Assembly: GCA_938084195.1 (NCBI GenBank)
Contig: CALKDJ010000091.1
Span: forward strand, 1 to 21,331
DNA: 21,331 bases
From: an uncultured Methylophilaceae bacterium
Lineage (GTDB): Bacteria > Pseudomonadota > Gammaproteobacteria > Burkholderiales > Methylophilaceae
Direction: 5' to 3'
How positions within the stretch are numbered: the stretch's first letter is position 1; every line of letters starts with the position of its first letter. Below are positions 7,688 to 15,999 of this stretch, piece by piece. The notes under the pieces were generated by a model. It made no database searches and was not told the origin of the DNA. It was given only the letters and a program-made list of their open reading frames with translations. A program made the position numbers and the translations under genes.

Positions 7688-8323
7688 TTAACTCACTGAT
7701 TGGGAGAACTTATTAATCATTGGTTTCAATAATTTGTTATTTAATTTTAGCGATGCTTTATTTACTATTAATCGCGATGTGATACTAGAAACTTCCTCAA
7801 CTGGAATTAAATTATTAGCTGCTAATGTTTTTCCAGAGCTTACCAAATCAACTATGATATCTGCAAGACCAACAATTGGTGCGAGTTCCATAGATCCATA
7901 TAATTTTATCAAATCGATGTGAATGCCTTTTTTTGCAAAAAATTCACTGGCAGCATTTGTATACTTTGTAGCAACTTTAAGTCTTTTTTTATTCTTCATT
8001 GCATCTATGTAATTAAAATCTTTTTTGCAGGCAACCATCATTTTGCATTTACCTATATTTAAATCTAATGGGTAATAAATACCAACTCCCATATATTCAT
8101 CCAGTACGTCTTTTCCAGCAATACCAATATCTGCACCACCACATTCAACGTAAGTTGGAACATCAGATGCCCTCACAATAATTATCTGAATATTTTCTTT
8201 ATTTGTATTAAATAGCAGTTTTCTGGAAGATTCTGGATTTTCAGAGCATTCTATCCCAGCCGCACTTAATATTGGCATAGTCTCTGTAAATATTCTTCCC
8301 TTTGATAGGGCTATTGTGATCAT
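7688..8323 (-). CDS. hisG: HisG, ATP phosphoribosyltransferase (short form)
   Basis: HisG condenses ATP with PRPP, the committed and feedback-controlled step. At 211 residues this is the short form: it has the two-lobed catalytic core (start [16 protein letters not shown]-binding block [14 protein letters not shown], 157-170) but no C-terminal ACT-like regulatory domain. Short HisG enzymes work as a hetero-octamer with HisZ, a HisRS paralogue that carries the regulation. No hisZ is in the window, so one is expected elsewhere; in Betaproteobacteria it is often near purA or hflC. The ATG overlaps the murA stop by four bases (ATGA), so the histidine genes are coupled to a cell-wall gene. Confidence 0.97.
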   Translation of the reverse strand: MITIALSKGRIFTETMPILSAAGIECSENPESSRKLLFNTNKENIQIIIVRASDVPTYVECGGADIGIAGKDVLDEYMGVGIYYPLDLNIGKCKMMVACKKDFNYIDAMKNKKRLKVATKYTNAASEFFAKKGIHIDLIKLYGSMELAPIVGLADIIVDLVSSGKTLAANNLIPVEEVSSITSRLIVNKASLKLNNKLLKPMINKFSQSVS

Positions 8324-9588
8324 TCATATATCCTTTTTATATTTGCACCAAGCTGATTAAATTTTTCTTCCAACTTCTCATATCCACGGTCAAGATGATA
8401 AATCCTATCTATTTGGGTATCTCCTTTAGCAACTAATGCAGCCAAAACCAAGCCAGCAGAAGCTCTAAGGTCAGTGGCCATAACTTTAGCGCCTTCAAGT
8501 AAGTCTCCACCCCTAATGATAGCGGTATTATGTTTTATATCAATAAGTGCCCCCATTCTTCTTAATTCTTGTACATGCATAAATCTATTTTCAAAAATAG
8601 TCTCAGTGATTTCTCCAACACCATTTGAAAATGTATTAAGAGCCATAAATTGAGCTTGCATATCTGTTGGGAAACCAGGGTATGGCGCAGTGTTTATATT
8701 TACAGCATTTAATTTTTTATTTGATCGAACTGTTATTGAATTTTTTTTCGTTGTAATTTCTGCACCTGATTCTAATAATTTTTGTAGGATCGATTCCATT
8801 TTTGAAGGGTCAACATTTTGACAGGTAATTTCTCCGCCTGTCATTGCTGCAGCCACCATATAAGTTCCTGCCTCGATTCTATCAAACATAATCTTGTGAC
8901 TTGCACCCTTAAGATTTGGCACACCCTTAATAGTGATCTTGTCTGATCCTAAGCCTTGAATATTAGCTCCCATTTTTTGGAGGCACTCGCCTAAATCCAC
9001 CACCTCGGGTTCTCTTGCGGCATTATCTAATGTAGTAACGCCATCCGCCAAAACTGCCGCCATAAGAAGATTTTCAGTACCAGTAACAGTTACTTGATCC
9101 ATAAAAATTTTTGCTCCTTGAAGACGTCCATTAGGTAAATGTGAGGAAGAGGCTTCAATATACCCGTGGTTTATAGCTATTTTTGCTCCCATAGCCTCTA
9201 AACCTTTAATATGAATATCTACAGGTCTCGACCCAATTGCACATCCCCCTGGCATTGATACCCGAGCCTTTCCAAATCGAGCAAGTAATGGTCCTAGCAC
9301 TAGAATTGAAGCTCTCATTGTTTTAACCAACTCATATGGAGCATCAAAATTATTTACTTTGGATGCATTAAAATTAATTGATGTTTCTTTTTTTGAAACA
9401 ACAACACCTAAAACCTTTAGGAGTTTTATAGTTGTTTTAATATCTTGAAGTTCAGGAGCATTAATTAATTCCAACTTATCTGATGATAGTAAGGAAGCCA
9501 TAAAAATTGGCAAAGCCGCATTTTTAGCTCCTGAAATTCTTACATGGCCCCTTAACTTTCTTTGACCATTTATGAGGAGTTTATCCAA
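8320..9588 (-). CDS. murA: MurA, UDP-GlcNAc 1-carboxyvinyltransferase
   Basis: MurA transfers enolpyruvate from PEP to UDP-GlcNAc, the first committed step of peptidoglycan synthesis in the cytosol. The 422-residue protein has the catalytic Cys116 in [14 protein letters not shown] (so fosfomycin-sensitive type), Lys22 in SGAKNAALP, and the PEP-loop region [12 protein letters not shown] with its general-base Asp. The start codon is TTG at 9588-9586. It gives [12 protein letters not shown], which matches the family N terminus, and no ATG or GTG fits nearby. The TTG stands one base after the grxD TGA. The neighbourhood mla-ibaG-murA is shared with E. coli. Confidence 0.98.
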   Translation of the reverse strand: MDKLLINGQRKLRGHVRISGAKNAALPIFMASLLSSDKLELINAPELQDIKTTIKLLKVLGVVVSKKETSINFNASKVNNFDAPYELVKTMRASILVLGPLLARFGKARVSMPGGCAIGSRPVDIHIKGLEAMGAKIAINHGYIEASSSHLPNGRLQGAKIFMDQVTVTGTENLLMAAVLADGVTTLDNAAREPEVVDLGECLQKMGANIQGLGSDKITIKGVPNLKGASHKIMFDRIEAGTYMVAAAMTGGEITCQNVDPSKMESILQKLLESGAEITTKKNSITVRSNKKLNAVNINTAPYPGFPTDMQAQFMALNTFSNGVGEITETIFENRFMHVQELRRMGALIDIKHNTAIIRGGDLLEGAKVMATDLRASAGLVLAALVAKGDTQIDRIYHLDRGYEKLEEKFNQLGANIKRIYE

Positions 9589-9589
9589 T

Positions 9590-9898
9590 TCAGCTACCAG
9601 AAATTACTTTAGTGAGCTCTCCAGATTCATACATTTCTCTCATAATATCTGCACCACCAATAAACTCTTTATTGATATAAAGTTGTGGAATTGTTGGCCA
9701 GTTAGAATAAGTTTTAATTCCCTCTCTAACATCTTGATCTTGTAAAACATCTACTGTTTCGTAATTTGCTCCAGATGCATCCAAAATTTGACAAGCAAGA
9801 CTAGAAAAACCGCATTGAGGAAACTTAGGATTTCCTTTCATAAATAATAAAATTTTATTTTCTTCAATTAGATTGCTAATTTTATCTTCTGTAGTCAT
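9590..9898 (-). CDS. grxD: Monothiol CGFS glutaredoxin (Grx4/GrxD type)
   Basis: This 102-residue protein is a class II monothiol glutaredoxin. The active site CGFS occupies 29-32 within FPQCGFSS, and [19 protein letters not shown] contains the cis-Pro loop and the GG glutathione-binding site. Such proteins carry a [2Fe-2S] cluster shared between two Cys and two glutathiones and act in iron-sulphur delivery or sensing, not in disulphide reduction. Its ATG overlaps the stop codon of the preceding bolA-like gene by one base (TAATG). This is meaningful because CGFS glutaredoxins and BolA proteins form [2Fe-2S]-bridged heterodimers. Confidence 0.96.
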   Translation of the reverse strand: MTTEDKISNLIEENKILLFMKGNPKFPQCGFSSLACQILDASGANYETVDVLQDQDVREGIKTYSNWPTIPQLYINKEFIGGADIMREMYESGELTKVISGS

Positions 9899-10152
9899 TA
9901 TTTCTCTCCATTTTTAAATTCTTCCCACTGTAAGGTTGTAAATGTTTTAATTGATAATGCATGTATTTCTTCCTTCATCATGCCATCTAATGCTTTATAA
10001 ACTGCTTGATGTTGTTTAACAGATGACATATTTTCAAAAATATTACTAACGATAATTGCTTCAAAGTGAGCACCATCATCCCCCTTTACCTCAACAACCT
10101 CACATTGCATATTTTTTTGTATTACATTTTTTATATCAATTGGACTTAACAT
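9898..10152 (-). CDS. ibaG: BolA-family protein, IbaG/YrbA type
   Basis: The 84-residue protein has the BolA/IbaG fold marks: VVEVKGDDGAHFEAIIVS (19-36; His29 in the loop that ligates the cluster in complexes with glutaredoxin) and EEIHALSIKTFT (61-72; the near-invariant His64). The small size and AHFE/HALSIKT wording fit IbaG better than stress-type BolA. In E. coli ibaG lies between mlaB and murA, and here it lies in the same interval with an exporter and grxD added. It is joined without spacing to the permease gene (TAA immediately followed by ATG) and overlaps grxD by one base. The likely function is iron-sulphur or haem-related partnering with GrxD. Confidence 0.93.
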   Translation of the reverse strand: MLSPIDIKNVIQKNMQCEVVEVKGDDGAHFEAIIVSNIFENMSSVKQHQAVYKALDGMMKEEIHALSIKTFTTLQWEEFKNGEK

Positions 10153-10932
10153 TTAATTCCTCAGCTTATATCCAGATTTTAACATTTGTATTGCGGCGAA
10201 TGATAATGCAACAAAAAATAAAAATACAACAGCGAGGCTTATGTAAGGTGAAACATCTGATTGCCCAAAGAAACCAAATCTAAAACCATCAATCATATAA
10301 AAAAATGGATTTAATTGTGATACATTTTGCCATGCTAGAGGAAGTGAGTGAATCGAGTAAAAAACGCCCGACAAAAAAGATAACGGCATAATTACAAAAT
10401 TACCAAAAGCTGCCATTTGATCAAATCTTTCTGCCCAAATTCCAGCAATGATGCCAAATGCTCCCAACAAGCCCCCTCCAAATATTGCAAAGCAAAAAAC
10501 CATCCATGGATGTTCAATCGGAAGATCAACATAGATAAGAGCTAATAAATATATCACCAAGCCTACAAATAAACCCCTAAAAATCGCTCCCACAATAAAT
10601 GCTATAAACAATTGTATATAACTTAATGGAGAAAGAAGAATAAATACAATATTTCCCATTACTTTTGACTGAATTAAGCTTGATGAACTGTTAGCAAAAG
10701 CATTTTGCAATAAAGACATCATAATTAAGCCAGGAATCAAAAAGGACGTATATGTTACACCTTCATATACCTCCAATCTATCCTGAAGTACATGAGAAAA
10801 AATTACAAGATATAAAATACCTGTTATTACAGGGGCGGCAACTGTTTGAAAAGCTACCCTCCAGAATCTTATTAATTCTTTTTTTATTAATGTCCATGTT
10901 CCAATAAGTTGTATTTTAGGAGTTACCATCAT
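10153..10932 (-). CDS. ABC-2 type exporter, membrane subunit (YadH-like)
   Basis: The 259-residue protein is an ABC-2 permease with about six membrane spans after a short cytosolic N terminus (GTWTLIKKELIRFWR, 11-25). The strings FGIIAGIWAERFDQ and FVIMPLSFLSGVFY are typical of the YadH/NodJ group, with NPFFYMIDGFRFGFFG near the end. It pairs with the ATPase gene directly upstream, one base away. Substrate is unknown. Position between mlaB and ibaG-murA suggests an envelope function, such as lipid or glycan export, but that is inference. Two adjacent ATG codons (10932 and 10929) are possible starts and differ by one residue. Confidence 0.92.
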   Translation of the reverse strand: MMVTPKIQLIGTWTLIKKELIRFWRVAFQTVAAPVITGILYLVIFSHVLQDRLEVYEGVTYTSFLIPGLIMMSLLQNAFANSSSSLIQSKVMGNIVFILLSPLSYIQLFIAFIVGAIFRGLFVGLVIYLLALIYVDLPIEHPWMVFCFAIFGGGLLGAFGIIAGIWAERFDQMAAFGNFVIMPLSFLSGVFYSIHSLPLAWQNVSQLNPFFYMIDGFRFGFFGQSDVSPYISLAVVFLFFVALSFAAIQMLKSGYKLRN

Positions 10933-10933
10933 A

Positions 10934-11848
10934 TTATTTATTTGAATTAGTTAATTTTAAAAAAACGTCTTCCAAATCAGAATCAACAGTTTGAATATCA
11001 GCAATCTCTACCCTTGATTCTTTTAGTGCCTCCGTTATTTCAGTAATATCTGTTATTCTTTTTAACTGAAATATAAAAGCATCTTCTGCGATTTGATGGG
11101 GTATGTGATCTATTTTTTGAGGTAATTTCTCCTCTCCCTTAAAATTAAGTTTTAACTTTAAATTTTTAGTGGCAAATTTTCTTAATAGATTTTTGGTGGT
11201 ATCCATAGCAACAACCTTTCCTGCTCTTAACATTGCTACCGAATTACACAACTCTTGTGCCTCCTCAAGGTAATGAGTTGTTAACACAATAGTGTGCCCA
11301 TCGTTATTAAGATCTTTAATAAACTCCCATAGTTTTTGTCTTAATTCAACATCTACACCAGCAGTTGGCTCATCTAAAACAATAACAGGTGGCTTGTGAA
11401 CGAGTGCCTGGGCAATTAAAGCTCTTCTTTTCATTCCGCCTGAAAGCTTTCGCATATTTGTTGATGCCTTGTCAGTCAAATCAAGTCTTTCAATTACTTC
11501 ATCAACCCAAACATCGTTTTCTTTACCTTTTCCAAAATATCCTGCCTGGAAACGTAACATTTCTCTGACATTAAAGAATGGATCAAACACTAATTCTTGA
11601 GGGACTATCCCAACTGAGTGTCGCGCTTCCTGATAGTTATTTTGAACGTCATATCCCATTACTGAAATTTTTCCAGTCGAAGGCTTTGCTAAACCAGCTA
11701 ACATATTTATCAAAGTTGATTTTCCAGCTCCATTAGGGCCTAAAAGTCCAAAAAATTCCCCTTCTTTTATATTAAGCGTGATTCCGTTAACAGCCTTCAG
11801 ATCGCCATAGAATTTTTTAACATTTTTGTACGAAATAGCAGTTTTCAT
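10934..11848 (-). CDS. ABC exporter, ATP-binding subunit (YadG-like)
   Basis: The 304-residue ATPase has Walker A GPNGAGKST (37-45), Q-loop VPQE (82-85), signature LSGGMKRRA (135-143), Walker B VIVLDEP (155-161) and H-loop TTHYLEEA (190-197; His192). About 85 extra residues at the C terminus (220-304) form the accessory domain common in ABC-2 ATPases of the YadG/CcmA/DrrA group. Partner is the permease downstream. It belongs to a different ABC class from MlaF in the same block. A 37-base gap separates it from mlaB. Substrate cannot be read from sequence. Confidence 0.95.
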   Translation of the reverse strand: MKTAISYKNVKKFYGDLKAVNGITLNIKEGEFFGLLGPNGAGKSTLINMLAGLAKPSTGKISVMGYDVQNNYQEARHSVGIVPQELVFDPFFNVREMLRFQAGYFGKGKENDVWVDEVIERLDLTDKASTNMRKLSGGMKRRALIAQALVHKPPVIVLDEPTAGVDVELRQKLWEFIKDLNNDGHTIVLTTHYLEEAQELCNSVAMLRAGKVVAMDTTKNLLRKFATKNLKLKLNFKGEEKLPQKIDHIPHQIAEDAFIFQLKRITDITEITEALKESRVEIADIQTVDSDLEDVFLKLTNSNK

Positions 11849-11885
11849 ATTTGTAAGAATGAAGAGTTAAATAGTTTGTTTAAGT

Positions 11886-12164
11886 TTAAATTAGGTTCTC
11901 GATACCATAAAGACTTGCGAGGGACTTTAAGCTTTCGGGGCTATTTTCTAAACTGAATTGTTTGCCGAATTTTTTAGCTTGACGTTTTTGTTCAAGAATA
12001 AAACTTATTATTGTCGTATCTATTTCCTTAACAAATGACAAATCTAGAACTATAGATTCTTTCCAATCATATTGGTTCACTTGATCAAGGATTGGTAATA
12101 TTTCCTTAAAAGTAATATTTCCTTTTAGCAACCATTTTTTATCTTGTAATTCAATTGAAGTCAT
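11886..12164 (-). CDS. mlaB: MlaB, STAS-domain subunit of the Mla complex
   Basis: A 92-residue single STAS domain: strand segment IVLDLSFVKEIDTTIISFIL (38-57) with the Asp-Thr-Thr turn where STAS proteins carry the Ser/Thr at the start of the helix, followed by KKFGKQFSLENSPESLKSLASLYGI arranged as strand and helix. In the inner-membrane MlaFEDB complex MlaB binds the ATPase MlaF and is needed for its stability and activity. The ATG follows the mlaC TAA with no spacer. It is divergent in sequence, as MlaB usually is; position after mlaC settles the call. Confidence 0.88.
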   Translation of the reverse strand: MTSIELQDKKWLLKGNITFKEILPILDQVNQYDWKESIVLDLSFVKEIDTTIISFILEQKRQAKKFGKQFSLENSPESLKSLASLYGIENLI

Positions 12165-12767
12165 TTATTTTTCGTTTGACTCATTTTTTTTAGCCAACGC
12201 CTTTATCAATGAATCCATACCGTTTCTTCTTATTTCACTTGCAAATTGGCTTCGATAATTAGTGACTAAACTAACTCCTTCAATAATAATATCAATAACT
12301 AACCAACCTTTCTCTTGTTTTGCCAATGCATAATCTACGGAAATTGGCTGTGCACCACTTTGTACAATTTCAGTTTTAACCGTTACAATTTTATCTGAAG
12401 ATTTCATACGCATCGGTTTATATTCAATCTTTTGATTTTTATATTTTGATAAGGCAACCGCATAAGTTCGAAGTAGTAGATTTTTAAATTCGTACTTAAA
12501 TTGTGTTCTTTGCTCTTTGGTAGCCTTTCTCCATGCCTTTCCAAGAACAAGCCTTGCTATTCTCTCAAAATCAAAGTTTGGTAGGATTTTTTCTTCTGCT
12601 AGTTTATATATTTTATTTCTATCACCTGCTTGAATATCTTTATCCTGCTGTATTATTTTAATGACATCGTCTGCAGTTTTTCTAACAATTTCATCTGGAC
12701 CTGTATTTGCAAAGATATTTAAAGAAAAAAAAGTAATTACGATGAAATAAAGTAATTTTTTATACAT
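12165..12767 (-). CDS. mlaC: MlaC, periplasmic phospholipid carrier
   Basis: MlaC ferries phospholipids across the periplasm between the outer-membrane MlaA site and the inner-membrane MlaFEDB complex. The 200-residue precursor begins with a Sec signal peptide (Lys3-Lys4, hydrophobic core 6-20, likely cleavage after IFANTG or ANT around 21-23). Family features follow: ILPNFDFERIARLVLGKAWRKAT (61-83), FKNLLLRTYAVALSKYKNQ (about 89-107) and VDYALAKQEKGWLVIDIIIEGVSLV, with the conserved DI..EGVSL strand, then NYRSQF. Length matches the family. The stop codon abuts the mlaB ATG, and the start is two bases after the mlaD stop. Confidence 0.95.
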   Translation of the reverse strand: MYKKLLYFIVITFFSLNIFANTGPDEIVRKTADDVIKIIQQDKDIQAGDRNKIYKLAEEKILPNFDFERIARLVLGKAWRKATKEQRTQFKYEFKNLLLRTYAVALSKYKNQKIEYKPMRMKSSDKIVTVKTEIVQSGAQPISVDYALAKQEKGWLVIDIIIEGVSLVTNYRSQFASEIRRNGMDSLIKALAKKNESNEK

Positions 12768-12769
12768 AT

Positions 12770-13231
12770 TTAATCTTCCTCTGCAGCCTTATTATATAAA
12801 AATTGACTGATTAATTTTTCCAGAACAACTGCATCTTGTGTTTGTGTAATTAAATCTCCATCCTCTAGATTTTCTAAATCCCCTCCAGCCTCAAGGCCAA
12901 TATATTGTTCTCCCAACAAGCCTGCTGTATAAATATTGGCAAATGTATCTTTAGGAAAGATATATCTTGTATCCACTTTCATTTTAACAACTGCATGATA
13001 GGCGTCCGTATCAAAGACTATAGAATCTACTCGACCAACAACGACTCCTGCAGCCTTTACCGCTGCACGAGGTTTTAAGCCTCCAATATTTTCAAAGTTT
13101 GCGAAAACTTGGTAGGTTTCTTTAATAGAATTTGAAGTTAAATTACCAACCTTTGTTGCTAATCCAAACATAGCGGCAATCCCCAGAATTACAAAAATCC
13201 CTACCCAAATATCTAACTTAGCTCTTTCCAT
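12770..13231 (-). CDS. mlaD: MlaD, MCE-domain lipid-transport subunit
   Basis: MlaD is anchored by one membrane span (about 8-26: IWVGIFVILGIAAMFGLA) and presents a periplasmic MCE domain (about 38-116) that forms the hexameric lipid channel. MCE marks are YQVFANFENIGGLKPRAAVK (40-59), GRVDSIVF (66-73) and AGLLGEQYIGLEAGG (103-117). The tail after 120 includes DAVVLEKLISQFLY, the hydrophobic C-terminal helix that lines the pore. At 153 residues it is slightly short but complete. It starts 26 bases after the mlaE stop. mlaC follows two bases later, with no mlaA between, although many Betaproteobacteria have mlaA at this point. Confidence 0.96.
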   Translation of the reverse strand: MERAKLDIWVGIFVILGIAAMFGLATKVGNLTSNSIKETYQVFANFENIGGLKPRAAVKAAGVVVGRVDSIVFDTDAYHAVVKMKVDTRYIFPKDTFANIYTAGLLGEQYIGLEAGGDLENLEDGDLITQTQDAVVLEKLISQFLYNKAAEED

Positions 13232-13257
13232 AATTTACTTTCCTATTTCCATCATTA

Positions 13258-14043
13258 TTAAACAAACATAAAAGAAGTTAAAATAAAGTCTAATCCAAGA
13301 ACAGCAAGAGAAGAAATTACAACTGTCCGTGTCGTAGCACGACTTACTCCCTCTGCTGTTGGAGGTGCATCAAAGCCCTCAAATAAAGCTATTATTGTAC
13401 AAGCAAATCCAAAAACTATACTCTTAATTGCACCATCAACTATGTCATTACTAAAATCAACATTAGCCTGCATTTGTGACCAAAAAGATCCTTCATCTAC
13501 ACCAATAACTAAAACTGCAATGAAGTATCCTCCTAATATGCCGACCATAGAAAAAATGGTTGCCAATATTGGCATACTTATCATTCCTGCCCAAAACCTT
13601 GGGGCAATAATCCTAGCTACTGGGCTCACAGCCATCACCTCCATCGCAGATAATTGTTCTGTAGCCTTCATTAAACCAATCTCAGCTGTTATAGCAGTTC
13701 CAGCTCGTCCTGCAAATAAAAGAGCTGTTACAACAGGTCCCAACTCTCTAACCAAGGCTAATGCCACAAGCACACCGATGGCTTCTGATGAACCATATTT
13801 TTCTAACGTATAGTATCCTTGCAAGCCCAATACCATGCCCACAAAAAATGCAGATACCACAATAATTATTAGAGATAATACTCCCGTAAAATATATTTCT
13901 CGAATTGTGAGATGAATTCTTTTAAAGCTATCTCCAGAATAAATTAGCACCAAAAAAAATAAACGGGTTCCTGCTCCCAATCTTGCCATTTTTCTTCTGA
14001 ACGTTGAGCCAATACCTTCTAAAAAATTTAAGATCTTATTCAT
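13258..14043 (-). CDS. mlaE: MlaE, permease subunit of the Mla lipid transporter
   Basis: The 261-residue MlaE (YrbE-type permease) is the transmembrane dimer of the MlaFEDB complex, which moves phospholipids between MlaD and the inner membrane. The conserved block runs from LVRELGPVVTALLFAGRAG (97-115) through TAEIGLMKATEQLSAMEVMA (119-138), including the EIG coupling motif and the following cytosolic helix. An amphipathic interfacial helix at the N terminus (about 1-30) precedes about five spans. The ATG overlaps the mlaF TGA by four bases. Length is normal. Confidence 0.97.
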   Translation of the reverse strand: MNKILNFLEGIGSTFRRKMARLGAGTRLFFLVLIYSGDSFKRIHLTIREIYFTGVLSLIIIVVSAFFVGMVLGLQGYYTLEKYGSSEAIGVLVALALVRELGPVVTALLFAGRAGTAITAEIGLMKATEQLSAMEVMAVSPVARIIAPRFWAGMISMPILATIFSMVGILGGYFIAVLVIGVDEGSFWSQMQANVDFSNDIVDGAIKSIVFGFACTIIALFEGFDAPPTAEGVSRATTRTVVISSLAVLGLDFILTSFMFV

Positions 14044-14831
14044 AATTGAAGATCAACTTTGTATGAAGGTGCTTCCACATGAAATGGAACTGGGCCATCC
14101 TTTTCAGAATGAATGAATTGTCTTACGAATGGAAGTCTCGATGCAAGTAATTGTTTTGGAGTTCCCTCTGCAGCAATTTTTCCATCAGCAAGGAAATAAA
14201 TATAATCTGCAAACGAAAAAGTTTCTGCTACATCATGCGTCACAATAATTGATGTGGCTCCCAAGGCATCATTGAGGGATCTTATAAGATCACAAATAAC
14301 TGCCATAGAGATTGGATCTAATCCAGCGAACGGTTCGTCGTACATGATGATATCGGGATCGAGGGCAATAGCTCTTGCAAGAGCAACCCTACGAGCCATT
14401 CCACCTGAAAGTTCTGAAGGCATTTTTTTTTGTGCACCCCTCAAACCAACAGCATTTAATTTCAGCAGTACCAAATCCTTAATAATATTTTCTGGAAGAT
14501 TGGTATGTTCTCTCATTGGAAATGCGACATTTTCGTATACAGAAAGATCGGTAAACAATGCTCCATGCTGAAATAACATCCCCATTTTTCTTCGAACATT
14601 ATATAAACCGTCTCTATCTTGCTCATGGACAATTTGCCCATCAACAATTACTTTTCCAGATTTTGGAATTAATTGACCAGCAATTAATTTTAATATGGTT
14701 GTTTTACCGCATCCACTTCCGCCCATTATCGCAGATACTTTTCCACGGCTAAACTTCATATTAATATTTTTATGCAAGGAGGAGCTCCCATAACCAAAGC
14801 TCAAATCATCTATAGTTATTAATTCATCCAT
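14040..14831 (-). CDS. mlaF: MlaF, ATPase subunit of the Mla lipid transporter
   Basis: The 263-residue ATPase powers MlaFEDB. Motifs: Walker A GGSGCGKTT (37-45), Q-loop LFQHGALF (86-93), signature LSGGMARRV (141-149), Walker B IIMYDEPFAGLDP (161-173) and H-loop VTHD (197-200; His199). QHGALF and LSGGMARR are characteristic of the MlaF/Ttg2A group. The C-terminal extension (about 240-263) corresponds to the segment that contacts the neighbouring MlaF and MlaB in E. coli. It is first in the mla block, 55 bases after the ccsB stop. An 18-base palindrome sits at the far side of that gap, and no clear promoter is visible in it. Confidence 0.97.
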   Translation of the reverse strand: MDELITIDDLSFGYGSSSLHKNINMKFSRGKVSAIMGGSGCGKTTILKLIAGQLIPKSGKVIVDGQIVHEQDRDGLYNVRRKMGMLFQHGALFTDLSVYENVAFPMREHTNLPENIIKDLVLLKLNAVGLRGAQKKMPSELSGGMARRVALARAIALDPDIIMYDEPFAGLDPISMAVICDLIRSLNDALGATSIIVTHDVAETFSFADYIYFLADGKIAAEGTPKQLLASRLPFVRQFIHSEKDGPVPFHVEAPSYKVDLQL

Positions 14832-14871
14832 TTTGCTCTTTAAAACTGTTGAGTATATGAACTATTTTAAC

Positions 14872-14889
14872 TGATAATTTAAATTATCA
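14872..14889. repeat. perfect 18-base palindrome across the ccsB stop codon
   Basis: TGATAATTTAAATTATCA reads the same on both strands. Its last three bases on the plus strand (14887-14889) are the complement of the ccsB TGA. As RNA it could form a hairpin of about seven pairs. No T-run follows on the minus strand, so a standard terminator is unlikely. It may be a 3'-end stabilising hairpin, a binding site for a dimeric protein, or chance. Confidence 0.6.
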
Positions 14890-15990
14890 AAGCTCTCCGT
14901 ATGAATGCAAACCAGATAAAAATAGATTAACTCCCAAAAAGCAAAATGTTGTAATTACAAGCCCTGCAATAGACCACCAGGCAAGAATATTTCCCCTAAG
15001 CCCTTTGATTAATCTCAAATGAAGCCAAGCTGCATAATTTAACCATACAATTAATGCCCATGTTTCCTTTGGGTCCCATGACCAATATCCTCCCCAAGCT
15101 TCGGCTGCCCATACAGCTCCCAAAATAGTGGCAATAGTAAAGAAAATGAATCCAATAGCAATGAGTTTATAAGTCATATCATCTAATATTTCTTTTGCAG
15201 GAATATATTTTTGCCAAAATTTACTATCAGCTAAAAGATATGCGACCGAAACCATTGCAGCTATAGCAAATGCTCCATAGCCAATAAAATTTGCAGGGAC
15301 GTGAATTTTCATCCAATAAGATTGGAGTGCTGGAACAAGCGGTTGGATTTCATCAGCTCCTCTAGTAAATGTGTACCATAATAAAAAAGCTACAGCGACG
15401 TTGATTATAATCATCACAAAAGCACCAAGTTTTTTAGTATTTAATTTTTCTTCATAATATAAGTAGATTAAAGCCGATATTAAACAAAATAAAACAAATA
15501 CTTCATATAGATTACTTATTGGAATATGTCCTATATCTATGCTTATTAAATATGACTCAAACCATCTCACCAATAAACCTGAAGTTGCAAACGTTGCTGC
15601 AGCCCAAATCAAAAAGGAGGCAAAATTTCCGTAAAATTCTTGTTTAACAAACATATAAAACCAATAAATTATGAGGCCCAAAGGAAAAAGTGCACTCATC
15701 CACATAATTGAGGATTGACTTGATAAAAAATACTTTAAGATAAAGTTTGAGTTAGCTTGACTAATATCGCCTTGATACAAATAAATACTTAAGAAAGCTA
15801 AAGCAAAAGAGGCTAGAAAAAAATGTTTAAATCTATTCCATTTCATCCCCAAATAGGAAAAACCCACGACAGCGGCAATCAAAATACCGACTTCATATTT
15901 ATCCATATAAATGTGGAAATTGGTAAGCGCAACTATACCTAATAACGAAAGAAGCGCTGTAAATATATAATTATAAAAATTTACTTTCAT
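14887..15990 (-). CDS. ccsB: CcsB/ResC (CcsA-type), System II cytochrome c haem transport and ligation
   Basis: This 367-residue membrane protein is the WWD-domain partner of ResB in System II cytochrome c maturation. It moves haem to the periplasmic side and presents it for thioether attachment to CxxCH apocytochromes. The tryptophan-rich signature WAAEAWGGYWSWDPKETW occupies 294-311. Conserved histidines are H155 (GHIPISNLYE), H230 (KIHVPANF), H324 (AWLHLRL) and H362 (LHSYG). About eight membrane spans are visible. Naming differs between databases (CcsA, CcsB or ResC). It starts nine bases after the resB stop, and the cytochrome c4 gene upstream is a plausible client. Confidence 0.96.
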   Translation of the reverse strand: MKVNFYNYIFTALLSLLGIVALTNFHIYMDKYEVGILIAAVVGFSYLGMKWNRFKHFFLASFALAFLSIYLYQGDISQANSNFILKYFLSSQSSIMWMSALFPLGLIIYWFYMFVKQEFYGNFASFLIWAAATFATSGLLVRWFESYLISIDIGHIPISNLYEVFVLFCLISALIYLYYEEKLNTKKLGAFVMIIINVAVAFLLWYTFTRGADEIQPLVPALQSYWMKIHVPANFIGYGAFAIAAMVSVAYLLADSKFWQKYIPAKEILDDMTYKLIAIGFIFFTIATILGAVWAAEAWGGYWSWDPKETWALIVWLNYAAWLHLRLIKGLRGNILAWWSIAGLVITTFCFLGVNLFLSGLHSYGEL

Positions 15991-15999
15991 GAAATTACC

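Noticed and set aside
13442..13813. Plus-strand open frame of 123 codons over mlaE
   Set aside because: It is a mirror of the conserved mlaE coding sequence, with low-complexity Ala/Thr/Pro composition.
14832..14871. Promoter for mlaF (TATACT-like hexamer)
   Set aside because: No -35 match at usable spacing in AT-rich DNA, where such hexamers are common.
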